A DNA stretch of 64,000 nt. Source: a virus. Location: the IMG/VR virus record IMGVR_UViG_3300032238_000599, positions 62,001-126,000 of that record, one strand, 5' to 3'. The stretch's first letter is position 1; each line of letters opens with the position of its first letter. Below are positions 7,865 through 18,900 of this stretch, piece after piece. The notes under the pieces are model-generated. The model worked only from the letters and a program-made list of their open reading frames with translations, made no database searches and was not told where the DNA came from. A program made the translations under genes and the position numbers.

Positions 7865-10800
7865 ATGGCAGAGTTTAAATTAAACAGGTTGAGATTCAAC
7901 TGGAGCGGACCATGGCAAGCAGCCAAGGCCTATAATAGAGACGCGATTGTAAGATATCGCGGATCAGCATACGTATGCCTAGTACCCCATACTTCGAACG
8001 CAAATTTTAACGTTGATCTTAATGCAGTGATTCCAGTCTGGGAAACTGTACTACAAGGTGTAGCATTTTTAGGAGATTGGACCACTACTACTATCTATAG
8101 CATAGGCGATGTTGTAGTAAACGGTGGTGCAGTCTATCGTTGTATTACTGGTCATACTAGCTCAGTGTTTGCAACCGATGCTGCCAACTGGGAAACTTTT
8201 TCTCAAACTGATAAATGGAGAGCTAGCTGGACTGTTAGCACAGCATATAGCCTTGGTGATATTGTTAAGTACGGCGGTATTGTTTATCGTTGTATAACTA
8301 ATCACACCTCTGCTATTAATACAATTTTAGGACTAGAAGACGACTTGAGCAAGTGGTCTGTATTTGATCAAGGAATTGATTATAAGGGAACATGGGGACA
8401 AAATACTCGTTACAAAGTTCAAGACATAGTAAAAGTTGGTGCTGATCTATGGAAATGTAAAACAGCACATACGTCAACAAGTATTTTTAATGCCGCATAT
8501 TTTGATCTATGGTTAGAAGGTGAAGAGTATGCAGGTGATTGGGATTCTAATGTATTCTATGACGAGGGAGACGTTGTCCGTTTTGGTGGTTACGATTACG
8601 TAAGTACTTTTGCAAATAACAGAGGCTACAATCCTGCAACATCTGCGCCAGCATGGGAACCAGTTACCCCAGGTTATGATTTTGAAGGTGATTGGCAACC
8701 AAATACAACATATCGTTTTAACAGCGTGGTTCGCCAAGGCGGTAACTTGTATGTTGCTAAAATAACAAATAATAATACTGAACCTCAAGTAGGAGTTGAA
8801 CGTTTTCAATATTATGCTTCAGGCAGTACAGGAACAACTTTACATTTAACAGCAGGTTATATTGCTAACTTACGTGTTGGTATGACTGTTACTGGCATCG
8901 GTTTCTCTAGTGGCCAACGAGTAATTGCTAATAATGGCGACAACGGCACCTACTATGAAGTAATTTTAGATCGTGCCCCAGACAGCACACCAAGTGGCCA
9001 ACTATCATTTATCGGTATTAGTCCTGCGTGGAACTGGGTATCTACTGGTGATGATTGGAAGGGATTTTGGTCAATTACTGCAAACTATAACGTTGGCGAT
9101 TTAGTTATTTGGCAAAATGCAACATTCCGTTGTATCAATCCTCACAGCTCTACAGCATTAACACGCCCCGATTTAGATACAACTAATAGTTACTGGATTA
9201 TTTTCTTATTACACGCTCGTTCTAACGCAGGTAATACAATCGGTGACTTAATTACCTATGACAGCGCCCAGAGAAAAACTGTAGCTAAGCCTATTGGAAC
9301 TGAAGAATTCTTATTAACATCAAAGAACGCTAATCCTAATTGGAAGAAAATATTTGCTCTTCCAATGATTTACTATGTCGGAACTAATGGAGTTGACGAC
9401 TCTCACCACGGTGATACATTAGATCGCCCATGGAAAACAGTTAACTATGCTTGTGCTCAAATTAAAGCAGGTATACTAAATCCTAACGCAAAAACTTTGC
9501 TGACTCAAAACAAAGCATGGTTAATTGAAGAAATGTATCAGTGGATGATATATCAAAAGAATAATAACCTAAGCCCGTTCACTACTGGAAGTGTTTTTGA
9601 CGAAACTAAAACTCGTCGTGATGCAGGGTTTGTTATTGACGCACTAATCTATGACATTAGTCGTGGCGGTAACAGTCAAACTGTTGCGGCAACTCTGGCT
9701 TATTTTAACATTGAAGCTGGCGGAACAAGTTTTGTTAACAGCACAGTTACAGCTGAAATGCCTTACTTTATTGCGGCATTAAATCAACTATTCACTTTAG
9801 TTGGATATACATTATCTAATACTTCTCCAGTAATAAGTTATCAATCAGCAAACGGTATTTCTTTAAATCTACAAACAAGTCAGTATTTAAATTATGCTTA
9901 TGTAAGTGAGTCTGGAACTTATACTCCTGCAAATTTAAGTACTAACAATATAACTAATAATTCTGCAATTAATTATACAATTAATGGTAAGCAAAATCCA
10001 ACATTGAATCTTGTAAGAGGCAACACATACACTTTCACTTCAAGTGTTAGTGGATCTCACCCGTTGTGGATTCAAACACAAAACGGCGGCTACAATGCGT
10101 CATATACTTACAATAGAGGTATAACAGGCAATGGTGCTAACAACGGATCTACTCTAACATTTACAGTCCCTTATGATGCGCCTGATGCTTTGTATTATCA
10201 GTGTCAGTACCACCCAGGAATGAATGGTAAAATCAAAATATACAATTCTTTTGACACCATTGTAGACTTACCAAGTGCTCAAACTAGTGTAACCGCACTA
10301 ACTAGTATTTTAAGTACTGCACTATCAGCAGTTAGTACAGCAAGTGTACCTCCTCCAAGCCAAGGCTTAGAAGCTACTGTTTTCGTTAAGACAGGGGTAT
10401 ACAATGAAGTACTACCAATTGTTGTGCCTGCAAATACTGCGGTTGTTGGAGATGAACTTCGTGGTACAGTAATACAACCTGCAACTGCTGTGACTATAAA
10501 AGCACTTGCGGCAGAATCAACAACAGCAACAATTACAGTGAATAACAGTACTCAACTAGTAGTTGGTATGCCTATACAATTTACAGCATCGTTTAGTACA
10601 GTTACTTTAGGTACTACTTATTATGTTCGTTCAAAGCCAACTATAACTAGTATTACTATTAGTTCATCATCATCTTTGACAAGCGTATATAATTTAACTA
10701 CTGCTACTAATTTGTCAATAACTGCCTATGCAGGCGATGCACTAAAAGACATGTTCCGTTTACAAAATGGTACTGGTCTAAGAAATATGACCTTAAAAGG

Positions 10801-13800
10801 ACTGTTAGGAACACTAACAGAACCAAATGAATTCTTAACACAGCGTCCTACAGGCGGAAGTTTTGCGTCATTAGATCCAGGAACTGGGCCGGGAGATTCA
10901 AGTGCGTGGATTATTCGTCGAAGCCCTTATGTTCAAAACGTAACTACTTTTGGACAAGGTTGTACAGGTATGAAAGTTGATGGAAATCTACATAATGGTG
11001 GAAATAAATCAATTGTTGCAAACGACTTTACACAAATTTTAAGTGACGGTATTGGCGCATGGATTACTGGAGCAGACTCTAAAGCAGAACTTGTTTCGGT
11101 ATTCTCGTACTATAACTATGCCGGTTATCTTGCAGAAAACGGCGGACGTATCCGTGCAACAAACGGTAACAGCTCATACGGTACGTTTGGTGTTATTGCT
11201 GAAGGATATGACACTAGCGAAACTCCGATTAGTGGTATAGTTTATAATAAGTCAACACAAGTACAGGCTACTGTACAAAGTGCTTATGGTCTAAATGCAC
11301 AGTTATTAAAGTTATCATACTCTAATGCAGGTAGCAACTATACACGACCAACTACTAATTTATTGAAGTATAGCAACAGTCCATCCAACGGTGTATGGTC
11401 TAACGATGCTACTATTGTGTTACAGCAAAATATTGCCGCCCCAATTGGATACGATAACGGCTGGACATTAACAGCATCATCTGCTACTGGCGATACCGGA
11501 TATATTCAACAAAATACAGCGATACCAGCAGCCGGTGGCAGTTTTACTGGGCTAAGTGGAACAACAAACGGAGGCGGATCTCTTGCTACATTTGACGTAG
11601 TAGTCGGTTCAGCTGGTTACAGCGTAACAATTAATAACCCTGGAACTGGTTTTGTTATTGGCAACACTATTCTAATACTAGGAACTCAACTAAACGGACA
11701 AACACCAGCTAACGATTTGACTATCACAGTGGCAAACGTAGCAGGTTCTGCAATTAGTCAAATTACTACCAGCGGAACTATTCCAGCTGGCTCTGATAGA
11801 TATTACATCTTAAGTGCATACGTTAAGAAAGGTACTAGCTCAACTTGTGATCTATATGCATTTTTCACAGGAAGCTCAACAAGAGGAACAGCATTAACTT
11901 ACAACTTCGATACAAATACCGTAACTGTTGCAAGCTCAGATGGTGCTGGCATGCTTCCTCCAGCAGGAACTTACGGTGCTATTCCACAATTATCAACTGG
12001 CTGGTATAGAATCTGGATGGCAGTTAATGACAACTTAGGTTTAAACACTAGCATTCAGTGGAGATTTTATCCAGCTGGACGTTCTGCGAGAACCGCAGGA
12101 CTATACACTCTGTTCTATGGCGCACAAGTTCAGTCAGAAACTACTGCAACAGCACTAAGTTACTATTTAGAACAACAAAATACTCGCTACACCGCGTATG
12201 CAAACTATAACATTAACAGTTCAGGAACAGGTGCAGTTGTAGTTGGTGACGAAATTCGAAGTCGATCAGTTTTTCAAACTAGAATTATCACTGTTGGTAC
12301 AAACGTTGGCGGTGGCGGATACTTAACCGCAAGTAACAGCGCACAAACTGGTACTAGCACTTACGTAACACTGGCACAGTCTGACAACAATACTGCCGAC
12401 AACTATATTAATATGCGGGTGTTTATTAATAGTGGGACTGGCGCTGGACAATATGGATTTATTACAGCATTTAATACTGTAACTAAAATTGCTCAAGTAT
12501 GTAAAGAATCATTTGATCCAATCACAGTTACTTCAACTACCACTGGTTCAAATTTATTTGGATTAGGTGGAAGTTTTGATACTACAGTACTATATCCAAA
12601 TATGCCTGTACAGTTTATTCCTACATATTATCCTTTAACTGTAACAAGTTCTTCTAACGGAACAGTATCAGTAACAGGAACTGTTGGCGGACTATTTAAC
12701 TATGTAACAGTATCAAGCACAGCTAACCTACGAGTAGGAACAACTGTTACTTTTACAGGCAACTTACCTTCAGGTAATTTAGTTACAGGATACACATATT
12801 ATATTACAGCAGTTATTAACAGTAACAATATTCAACTAGCCACAACTGCTTTTGGCAGTACATGGCAATTAACAACAGCCGCAGGCGGTTATACTTTAGC
12901 ATATCCAAACGGTACTGGATATCTAAGTGGAACAAACATTACTTCAAACATGACTGCTAATATGCCGGTGGTATTTACCGGGCAAGCATTTGGCGGTGTA
13001 ACTACTGCTAGAACATATTATGTAAATGATATTATTGATAGTAATACTTTTACAATTTCAAATTCACTGGTACCGATTACGGTTACTGCAAGTAACTCAA
13101 GCGGAAATATATACACTACATCAGATACTTCTGTATTAACTTCATTGAATCCTATATATTTCAGCGGAGCTTCATTGTTTGGGTTGGTTGGAATATCTTC
13201 AAGTACAAAGTACTATGTAAGTAAGATTCAGTCAGCAACAACATTTACTATTGCATCGAATTTAATTACAACTACAGCAACTGAAACAGCTCAAACAACT
13301 AACCTAGTTACTGTTACTAGCACCGTTGGATTCTCAGTTAATAGTCCAATTATATTCACAGGCGTTTCATTTGGTAATATTATATCTGAGCGTGTTTACT
13401 ATATTCTAGCTATTAATAACTCAACTACTTTAACAATATCAACGGTTCAAGGTGGCGCCGCAGTAAATCAATTTAATGCTACAGGAAATATGAGCGTAAG
13501 AACAGCAACTCCTGATCTAACCTTAACAACTGTAGGATCGGGTTCTATGACTGGAACCACAACTGCTATCAAAACTATTACCACTCAAGGTACTGGTTCC
13601 ATGACAGCAACTATTTCTACCCCACTGTATGGCGGTTCAAATATTACAGCAGGAACAATTTATTACGTACTAGCAACCCCTTCAAGTAGCACATTTACTA
13701 TAACAGCTACTCCTGGTGGAAGTACAGCAGTTAACCTTTCAACAGGTTCTGGTTCTATGAGCTTGGTAGCTGTAGGATGGGATCATATTAACCAAGGAAC

Positions 13801-15883
13801 ACCTATTGCTTCAAGTCTTGACAGCTCTAGTTTATACTATATTGAACCAAGAATTACATTTAGTGATCCTCAGTTTACACAAACAGCTACTACTTTATAT
13901 ACACTAGCTGGAGGAACTACTTATAACTCAGCTGCCTATGGTAACGGTACATGGCTTGCACTACCTAGTCAATATGCAGTAGGAGCAGTAAGTACTAACG
14001 GCACAATCTGGTCAGCAATTACACTACCAACATCTGGTAACTTTGTAAGTTGTGCATTTGGTAATAATTACTTTGTAGGTATTGCAGGTAGTCCTGCAAC
14101 TTGTATCTATTCAAATAGCAACGGCGCCACTTGGAAAACAGCAACTCTTCCAGGAGCAAGCAACATTGGATGGTCAGCAGTTGAATACGGTGCTGGTAGA
14201 TTTGTAGCAATTTCACAAACACCCTCAACTACGGGCGCATACTCAGATGACTTTGGTAAAACATGGACATCAAGTACTATCATTCAAGGTGCATGGAATG
14301 ACTTAGCCTATGGTAACGGAGTATGGGTAGCAGTTGCTACATACTCAGTTGGATTACCTAAGACACTAATGTATAGTACAACCAACGGAGCATCTTGGAC
14401 TGATAACAGTTCTGCGGCAAATACAGCGGCAGTTAATTATGCAAGTGTTACATTTGGTAACGGACGATTTGTTGCAGTATCGGGAAGTATTGGAACACAA
14501 TACGCTATCTGGAGTTTAGACGGTATCAACTGGACAGCATCACTAAACCCTGTGCAAGCAACTAAGATTTCATACGGTAACGGAGTATTCTTAGCAATTA
14601 ATCCAGGACAGTCAACAGCTTATATCAGTGAAGACGGAAGTACTTGGAAACAACGTACAGTTGGTGCCGCAAGTTATAGTGCTATGACGTTTGGTCTAGA
14701 CAACAACGGTGTTGGATACTTTGGAACCTTCACAGGTCAAAATGCAGGTACTTTAATTAACGCAGGTATACGAACAAAAGGTCGTCCTATTGTAGTAAGT
14801 AACGTAATTACTGCTATTAATTTATGGGAACCAGGCAGCGGGTACACTTCTACACCGAGTATTGCATTTACAGATCCTAATTCCACTGCTATTGCACAGA
14901 CACAAATTAGAGTCGGTAATGGGGTTCTATCTAATCCGACAATTATTAGCAGAGGAACTGGTTATAGTATTACTACAACATTAATTGCAATTACTGGTAA
15001 TGGTTACGCAGATCAATATCAAAATGGATATACCCTAATTGCTAATAATTTGACAAGAATTCCAAGTCCTGGAGATAACTTGTTAATTGCAGGAGATCCT
15101 GTAACCTATAAAGTTACTAGTGCTACAGCAATTTACGGAACAACTTCTCCTAATATCGAAGCAAATATTGCTGTCAGCCCTAACATTGCTGTTGCAAGTA
15201 GTCCAGAAGATAGTGCCGCAATTAGTATCCGTACAAAATATAGTCAAGTGCGTTTAACAAATCATGACTTCTTAAGTATTGGATACGGAAACTTTGAAGA
15301 AACTGCATATCCTAATGTACCAACATTGAGATTATCTGCACAGAATCAAACAATTGAAACTAATTATGGTCGTGTGTTCTACACAAGTACCGACCAAGAC
15401 GGTAACTTTAAAGTTGGTACGCTATTTGGAGTTGAGCAAGCAACTGGTATTATTACGCTAAGTGCTAGCCAGTTTGGACTTTCTGGACTATCTAGCTTGA
15501 GCTTGGGAGGTATCGCAGTTGGCGGATCTAGTGTAGTTATTACACAGTTTAGTACTGACGGATCGTTTGTAGCAAACAGCGACAGTATTATTCCAACACA
15601 AAAAGCAATTAAAACTTATCTAACTTCTAGATTAAGCCAGGGCGGTAGTAATACTGCTACTGGTAACTTAATTGCTGGCGTAATTACAGTAGGCGGCGCA
15701 GATAAAATTGGTGATACTGTTCCTGTAGGAACACAAGGTAGCTCAATTAACGTAAAAAATCGTATGGTTTTCAGTGGCCCGTCAGCAGGTGTTGGCGGAA
15801 GTATAGCTGCCGTAGATATGTTCTACAATAGCTTCAACAAACGAGGTGATGATATTAGTAATGACGGACAATATTGGGGTTAA
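7865..15883 (+). CDS. Giant modular tail fibre/adhesin with sugar-binding repeats, cupredoxin-like insert and beta-propeller (2672 aa)
   Basis: The N-terminus has about seven CBM5/12-like repeats (pattern W....Y..GD.V..GG..Y.C...HTS, residues ~17-430). A beta-helix entry follows (YYVGTNGVDDSHHGD, ~502) with one RRDAGFVIDALIYD module. Residues ~660-800 form a cupredoxin-like insert with H732, C780, H783 and M786. Helix strands include GTGLRNMTLKG (~969) and GGRIRATNGNSSYG (~1095). A carbohydrate-binding-like stretch (TNLLKYSNSPSNGVW) comes next. Several copies of a module ending TYYV..I...TFTI follow (~1550-1960). A six- to seven-bladed propeller occupies ~2009-2298, with Asp-box motifs such as SLDGINW and SEDGSTW. 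The C-terminal ~215 residues are shared with the next gene. It is a long-range host-recognition fibre by inference; no enzymatic residues were identified. Confidence 0.75.
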   Translation: MAEFKLNRLRFNWSGPWQAAKAYNRDAIVRYRGSAYVCLVPHTSNANFNVDLNAVIPVWETVLQGVAFLGDWTTTTIYSIGDVVVNGGAVYRCITGHTSSVFATDAANWETFSQTDKWRASWTVSTAYSLGDIVKYGGIVYRCITNHTSAINTILGLEDDLSKWSVFDQGIDYKGTWGQNTRYKVQDIVKVGADLWKCKTAHTSTSIFNAAYFDLWLEGEEYAGDWDSNVFYDEGDVVRFGGYDYVSTFANNRGYNPATSAPAWEPVTPGYDFEGDWQPNTTYRFNSVVRQGGNLYVAKITNNNTEPQVGVERFQYYASGSTGTTLHLTAGYIANLRVGMTVTGIGFSSGQRVIANNGDNGTYYEVILDRAPDSTPSGQLSFIGISPAWNWVSTGDDWKGFWSITANYNVGDLVIWQNATFRCINPHSSTALTRPDLDTTNSYWIIFLLHARSNAGNTIGDLITYDSAQRKTVAKPIGTEEFLLTSKNANPNWKKIFALPMIYYVGTNGVDDSHHGDTLDRPWKTVNYACAQIKAGILNPNAKTLLTQNKAWLIEEMYQWMIYQKNNNLSPFTTGSVFDETKTRRDAGFVIDALIYDISRGGNSQTVAATLAYFNIEAGGTSFVNSTVTAEMPYFIAALNQLFTLVGYTLSNTSPVISYQSANGISLNLQTSQYLNYAYVSESGTYTPANLSTNNITNNSAINYTINGKQNPTLNLVRGNTYTFTSSVSGSHPLWIQTQNGGYNASYTYNRGITGNGANNGSTLTFTVPYDAPDALYYQCQYHPGMNGKIKIYNSFDTIVDLPSAQTSVTALTSILSTALSAVSTASVPPPSQGLEATVFVKTGVYNEVLPIVVPANTAVVGDELRGTVIQPATAVTIKALAAESTTATITVNNSTQLVVGMPIQFTASFSTVTLGTTYYVRSKPTITSITISSSSSLTSVYNLTTATNLSITAYAGDALKDMFRLQNGTGLRNMTLKGLLGTLTEPNEFLTQRPTGGSFASLDPGTGPGDSSAWIIRRSPYVQNVTTFGQGCTGMKVDGNLHNGGNKSIVANDFTQILSDGIGAWITGADSKAELVSVFSYYNYAGYLAENGGRIRATNGNSSYGTFGVIAEGYDTSETPISGIVYNKSTQVQATVQSAYGLNAQLLKLSYSNAGSNYTRPTTNLLKYSNSPSNGVWSNDATIVLQQNIAAPIGYDNGWTLTASSATGDTGYIQQNTAIPAAGGSFTGLSGTTNGGGSLATFDVVVGSAGYSVTINNPGTGFVIGNTILILGTQLNGQTPANDLTITVANVAGSAISQITTSGTIPAGSDRYYILSAYVKKGTSSTCDLYAFFTGSSTRGTALTYNFDTNTVTVASSDGAGMLPPAGTYGAIPQLSTGWYRIWMAVNDNLGLNTSIQWRFYPAGRSARTAGLYTLFYGAQVQSETTATALSYYLEQQNTRYTAYANYNINSSGTGAVVVGDEIRSRSVFQTRIITVGTNVGGGGYLTASNSAQTGTSTYVTLAQSDNNTADNYINMRVFINSGTGAGQYGFITAFNTVTKIAQVCKESFDPITVTSTTTGSNLFGLGGSFDTTVLYPNMPVQFIPTYYPLTVTSSSNGTVSVTGTVGGLFNYVTVSSTANLRVGTTVTFTGNLPSGNLVTGYTYYITAVINSNNIQLATTAFGSTWQLTTAAGGYTLAYPNGTGYLSGTNITSNMTANMPVVFTGQAFGGVTTARTYYVNDIIDSNTFTISNSLVPITVTASNSSGNIYTTSDTSVLTSLNPIYFSGASLFGLVGISSSTKYYVSKIQSATTFTIASNLITTTATETAQTTNLVTVTSTVGFSVNSPIIFTGVSFGNIISERVYYILAINNSTTLTISTVQGGAAVNQFNATGNMSVRTATPDLTLTTVGSGSMTGTTTAIKTITTQGTGSMTATISTPLYGGSNITAGTIYYVLATPSSSTFTITATPGGSTAVNLSTGSGSMSLVAVGWDHINQGTPIASSLDSSSLYYIEPRITFSDPQFTQTATTLYTLAGGTTYNSAAYGNGTWLALPSQYAVGAVSTNGTIWSAITLPTSGNFVSCAFGNNYFVGIAGSPATCIYSNSNGATWKTATLPGASNIGWSAVEYGAGRFVAISQTPSTTGAYSDDFGKTWTSSTIIQGAWNDLAYGNGVWVAVATYSVGLPKTLMYSTTNGASWTDNSSAANTAAVNYASVTFGNGRFVAVSGSIGTQYAIWSLDGINWTASLNPVQATKISYGNGVFLAINPGQSTAYISEDGSTWKQRTVGAASYSAMTFGLDNNGVGYFGTFTGQNAGTLINAGIRTKGRPIVVSNVITAINLWEPGSGYTSTPSIAFTDPNSTAIAQTQIRVGNGVLSNPTIISRGTGYSITTTLIAITGNGYADQYQNGYTLIANNLTRIPSPGDNLLIAGDPVTYKVTSATAIYGTTSPNIEANIAVSPNIAVASSPEDSAAISIRTKYSQVRLTNHDFLSIGYGNFEETAYPNVPTLRLSAQNQTIETNYGRVFYTSTDQDGNFKVGTLFGVEQATGIITLSASQFGLSGLSSLSLGGIAVGGSSVVITQFSTDGSFVANSDSIIPTQKAIKTYLTSRLSQGGSNTATGNLIAGVITVGGADKIGDTVPVGTQGSSINVKNRMVFSGPSAGVGGSIAAVDMFYNSFNKRGDDISNDGQYWG

Positions 15884-15894
15884 TTCGACATTAG

Positions 15895-15901
15895 ATAAAT
15901 A
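15895..15901 (+). promoter_or_regulatory. T4-type late promoter (ATAAATA) for the 2961-aa fibre
   Basis: GATAAATATC lies 21 nt before the ATG at 15923. AGAGGA at 15907-15912 in the leader is the ribosome binding site. Confidence 0.6.
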
Positions 15902-15922
15902 TCATTAGAGGAATAAAAAAAC

Positions 15923-18900
15923 ATGGCTGAATTTAAATTAGGTAGAATTAAGTTTGTATGGAAGGGCGCATGGGTAGGAAATACTGCGTATCTTGTTGAC
16001 GATGCAGTATCATATAACGGTAAGAGTTATATGTGCGTTGTAAGCCATACTGCAAACTCATCATCTTTTGAAACTGATCTTACTGCTGTAACTCCCAAGT
16101 GGCAACTAGCCGCCGACGGAGCAAGCTGGAAGGGCAATTGGGCAACTAACACTTATTATGCTGTTGGAAGCCAGGTTAAGTATGGTGGTCAAGTTTATCT
16201 ATGTAAAACAGCTCACACTAGTGCCGCAACTGCCGCACTAGGATTAGAAGCAGATTCAGGCAAGTGGGATTTATTTGCAAGTTCTTTCGTTTGGAAGGGT
16301 GCGTGGACTACAAGTACACGTTATAAAGTAAACGACTTTGTAACTTACGGCGGCATTAGTTATGTTTGTAAGACTTATCACACCAGTGCGGCAACCGCGG
16401 CAGATGGTCTAGAAGTTGATATTCTTAAATGGGACGTATTAAATGCTGGCATTAACTATATCGGTGCATGGAGCGGTAGTTCTGTAAGATATAAACTTAA
16501 TGATGTAGTTAAGTTTGGTGCTGACTTGTGGATTTGTACAGGTGCTCACACATCGACAGGCTCAACTATTGACCTTGTAAACTTTGATATATTCATCAAC
16601 GGATTTGAATTCTTAAATAGTTGGAGCAGTGGAACAAATTACGCAATTGGTGATACTGTAACTTATGGTGGTTACACTTATATTGCCTTAGACAATCATA
16701 TAAACAAAGTTCCAAGTACAGAAACTGCCTATTGGACACCATTTACAACCGGATTTAATTTCCGTGGAGAATGGTCTGGCGCAACACAATACTTAATCGG
16801 TGACGTTGTTCGAGTTGGTGGATACACCTATCTAGCAAACGGAGATAGTTTAAACTCAGCTCCACCTAGCGGCGACTGGTCAAGATTAAATTCAGGTATC
16901 CGTTTTGTTAATACAACAGCAAGTTATACAACAGTTTCAACAACAAACGTAACAGTTACCAACGGTTCAGCAACTGGCGCTCAATTTACTGTTGCTCGTT
17001 CTAATACTGTTTACACATTAACAAGAACTGCTAACGGTAGTAACTATACCAGTGGCGACATTATTAAGATTTTAGGTACTGCCGTAGGCGGACAAACTCC
17101 ATCTAACGATATTACTATTACAGTAACAGCAAGTGCAGGTTCTATCACAGGACAAACTCATACTGGTGTTGCAGTAACATGGACAACCGGTACTGCTTAT
17201 GTAGCAGGCGATGCTGTACAATATGGCGCTAACACATACATTTGTATTCTAGCACATACAGCTGATTCTAGCAAGCGTCCCGACGCAGATGTACTAGGTA
17301 CATATTGGAACTTGTTGACTGCTGGTGCTGAAAGTAATGCTTTAACAACAACTGGTGACACTTACTACTATGGTAGTGCAGGTCCTGCACGTTTGCCAGT
17401 AGGTAACGAAGGACAAGTCCTACGTGTTAATAGCGGATTGCCAAGTTGGGGTTATTTTGGACAAGTTAATAACTTAATTTATGTCGCTCCAACAGGTACT
17501 GACCGTACTGACTTTGGTATTACTCCAGAAAATCCATTGAAGACAGTTCGTTATGCAGCCAAATTAATTGAAGACGGCTATTTAAATCAGAATGCCTGTG
17601 CGTTGTTAGCAAAGAATAAACAATTTGCTATTAAAGAAGTTAACAATTATCTACAATATACTTACAGAACAAGTGTAACTGGTACTAGTGGTGGCGCATT
17701 CACAACTGCTAATACATCAAAACTAGTTGTTAATACACCTATCACTTTTACTAATCAAACAGGAAGTTTAACTTTAGGTGGAAGTGCAATTACTAGCACT
17801 ACTGTTTATTATGTAAAAGCAATTACTACTGATATTAGTTTCACAGTTTCTGCTACAGCCGGCGGTGCCGCATTAGTAGCCGGCGGTACTGGAACCGCAA
17901 CTGGACAATATTACGTAGATCAAACTAAAGCAGAACGAGATTCTGGATTTGTTTACGAAGCGATCGTTCATGACTTAGGTCATAACGGCACATGGAAAAC
18001 CACAGCCGCAGTTCGTTCATACTACACAACTGCTGGAACTAACTATATTACAGCACAAACTGGATATCAAATTACTCAGTTTGCCGCTGGACAATTATAC
18101 TTAAAAACTTTAATCCAAAAGATTTTAGCCAATACTGCTCCATCGAGCAATTATCAAACACTGAACTCTGTTGTTACTACTGCTAATCAAATTATTGATA
18201 CTACATTAACAGCAGAAACAGGTGCAGTTACCACTACAAATACTTTAGTAGATCTTGTAGTTAACGGAATGTTAGCTGGTTCTACAACAAGCCTAGCCGC
18301 AGAAGTATTCCCAAACACTACAATCAGCATTAAAACTGGTACATACAATGAAGTACTACCAATTGTACTTTCAAGCAATACCGCAGTTGTTGGTGATGAA
18401 TTACGTTCAACAGTCATTCAGCCTAAGGCTGCTAACGGATTATTAAGTGGTGACAAGGCAAAAACCACTGCCGCACTAAATCGTATTAAAGCTGTTATTC
18501 CTGACTTAGTTGCAAACACTACTATTAGTGCAACTAGCGGTAATACACAAACGCAAATAAAAACATTACCAGCAGGCAGTGCAGGTAGCACCGCGGCATC
18601 GACCGCCGTAGTATCAAGTGTTGGGGTAATGAACAGTATTGTTGCCGGTGGACTATCAAATGTCCCAGCATTTAGCTACACAACGCCTACAGGTTACAAC
18701 TCAAGTTATTTGATCGGTTTTGGTGACGGCAAAGCACAACTTGTACAGAACTATCAATTTATTAAAGATGAGATTTCAGCTTACTTAAACACTAACTATC
18801 CAGTAGTATGGGCGGCTTTAGGTGCAGGCGGCCAAGCAAGTTGCCAACGTGACGTTGGATACATGTTAGATGCAGTTGTATATGATATGACTTACGGATC

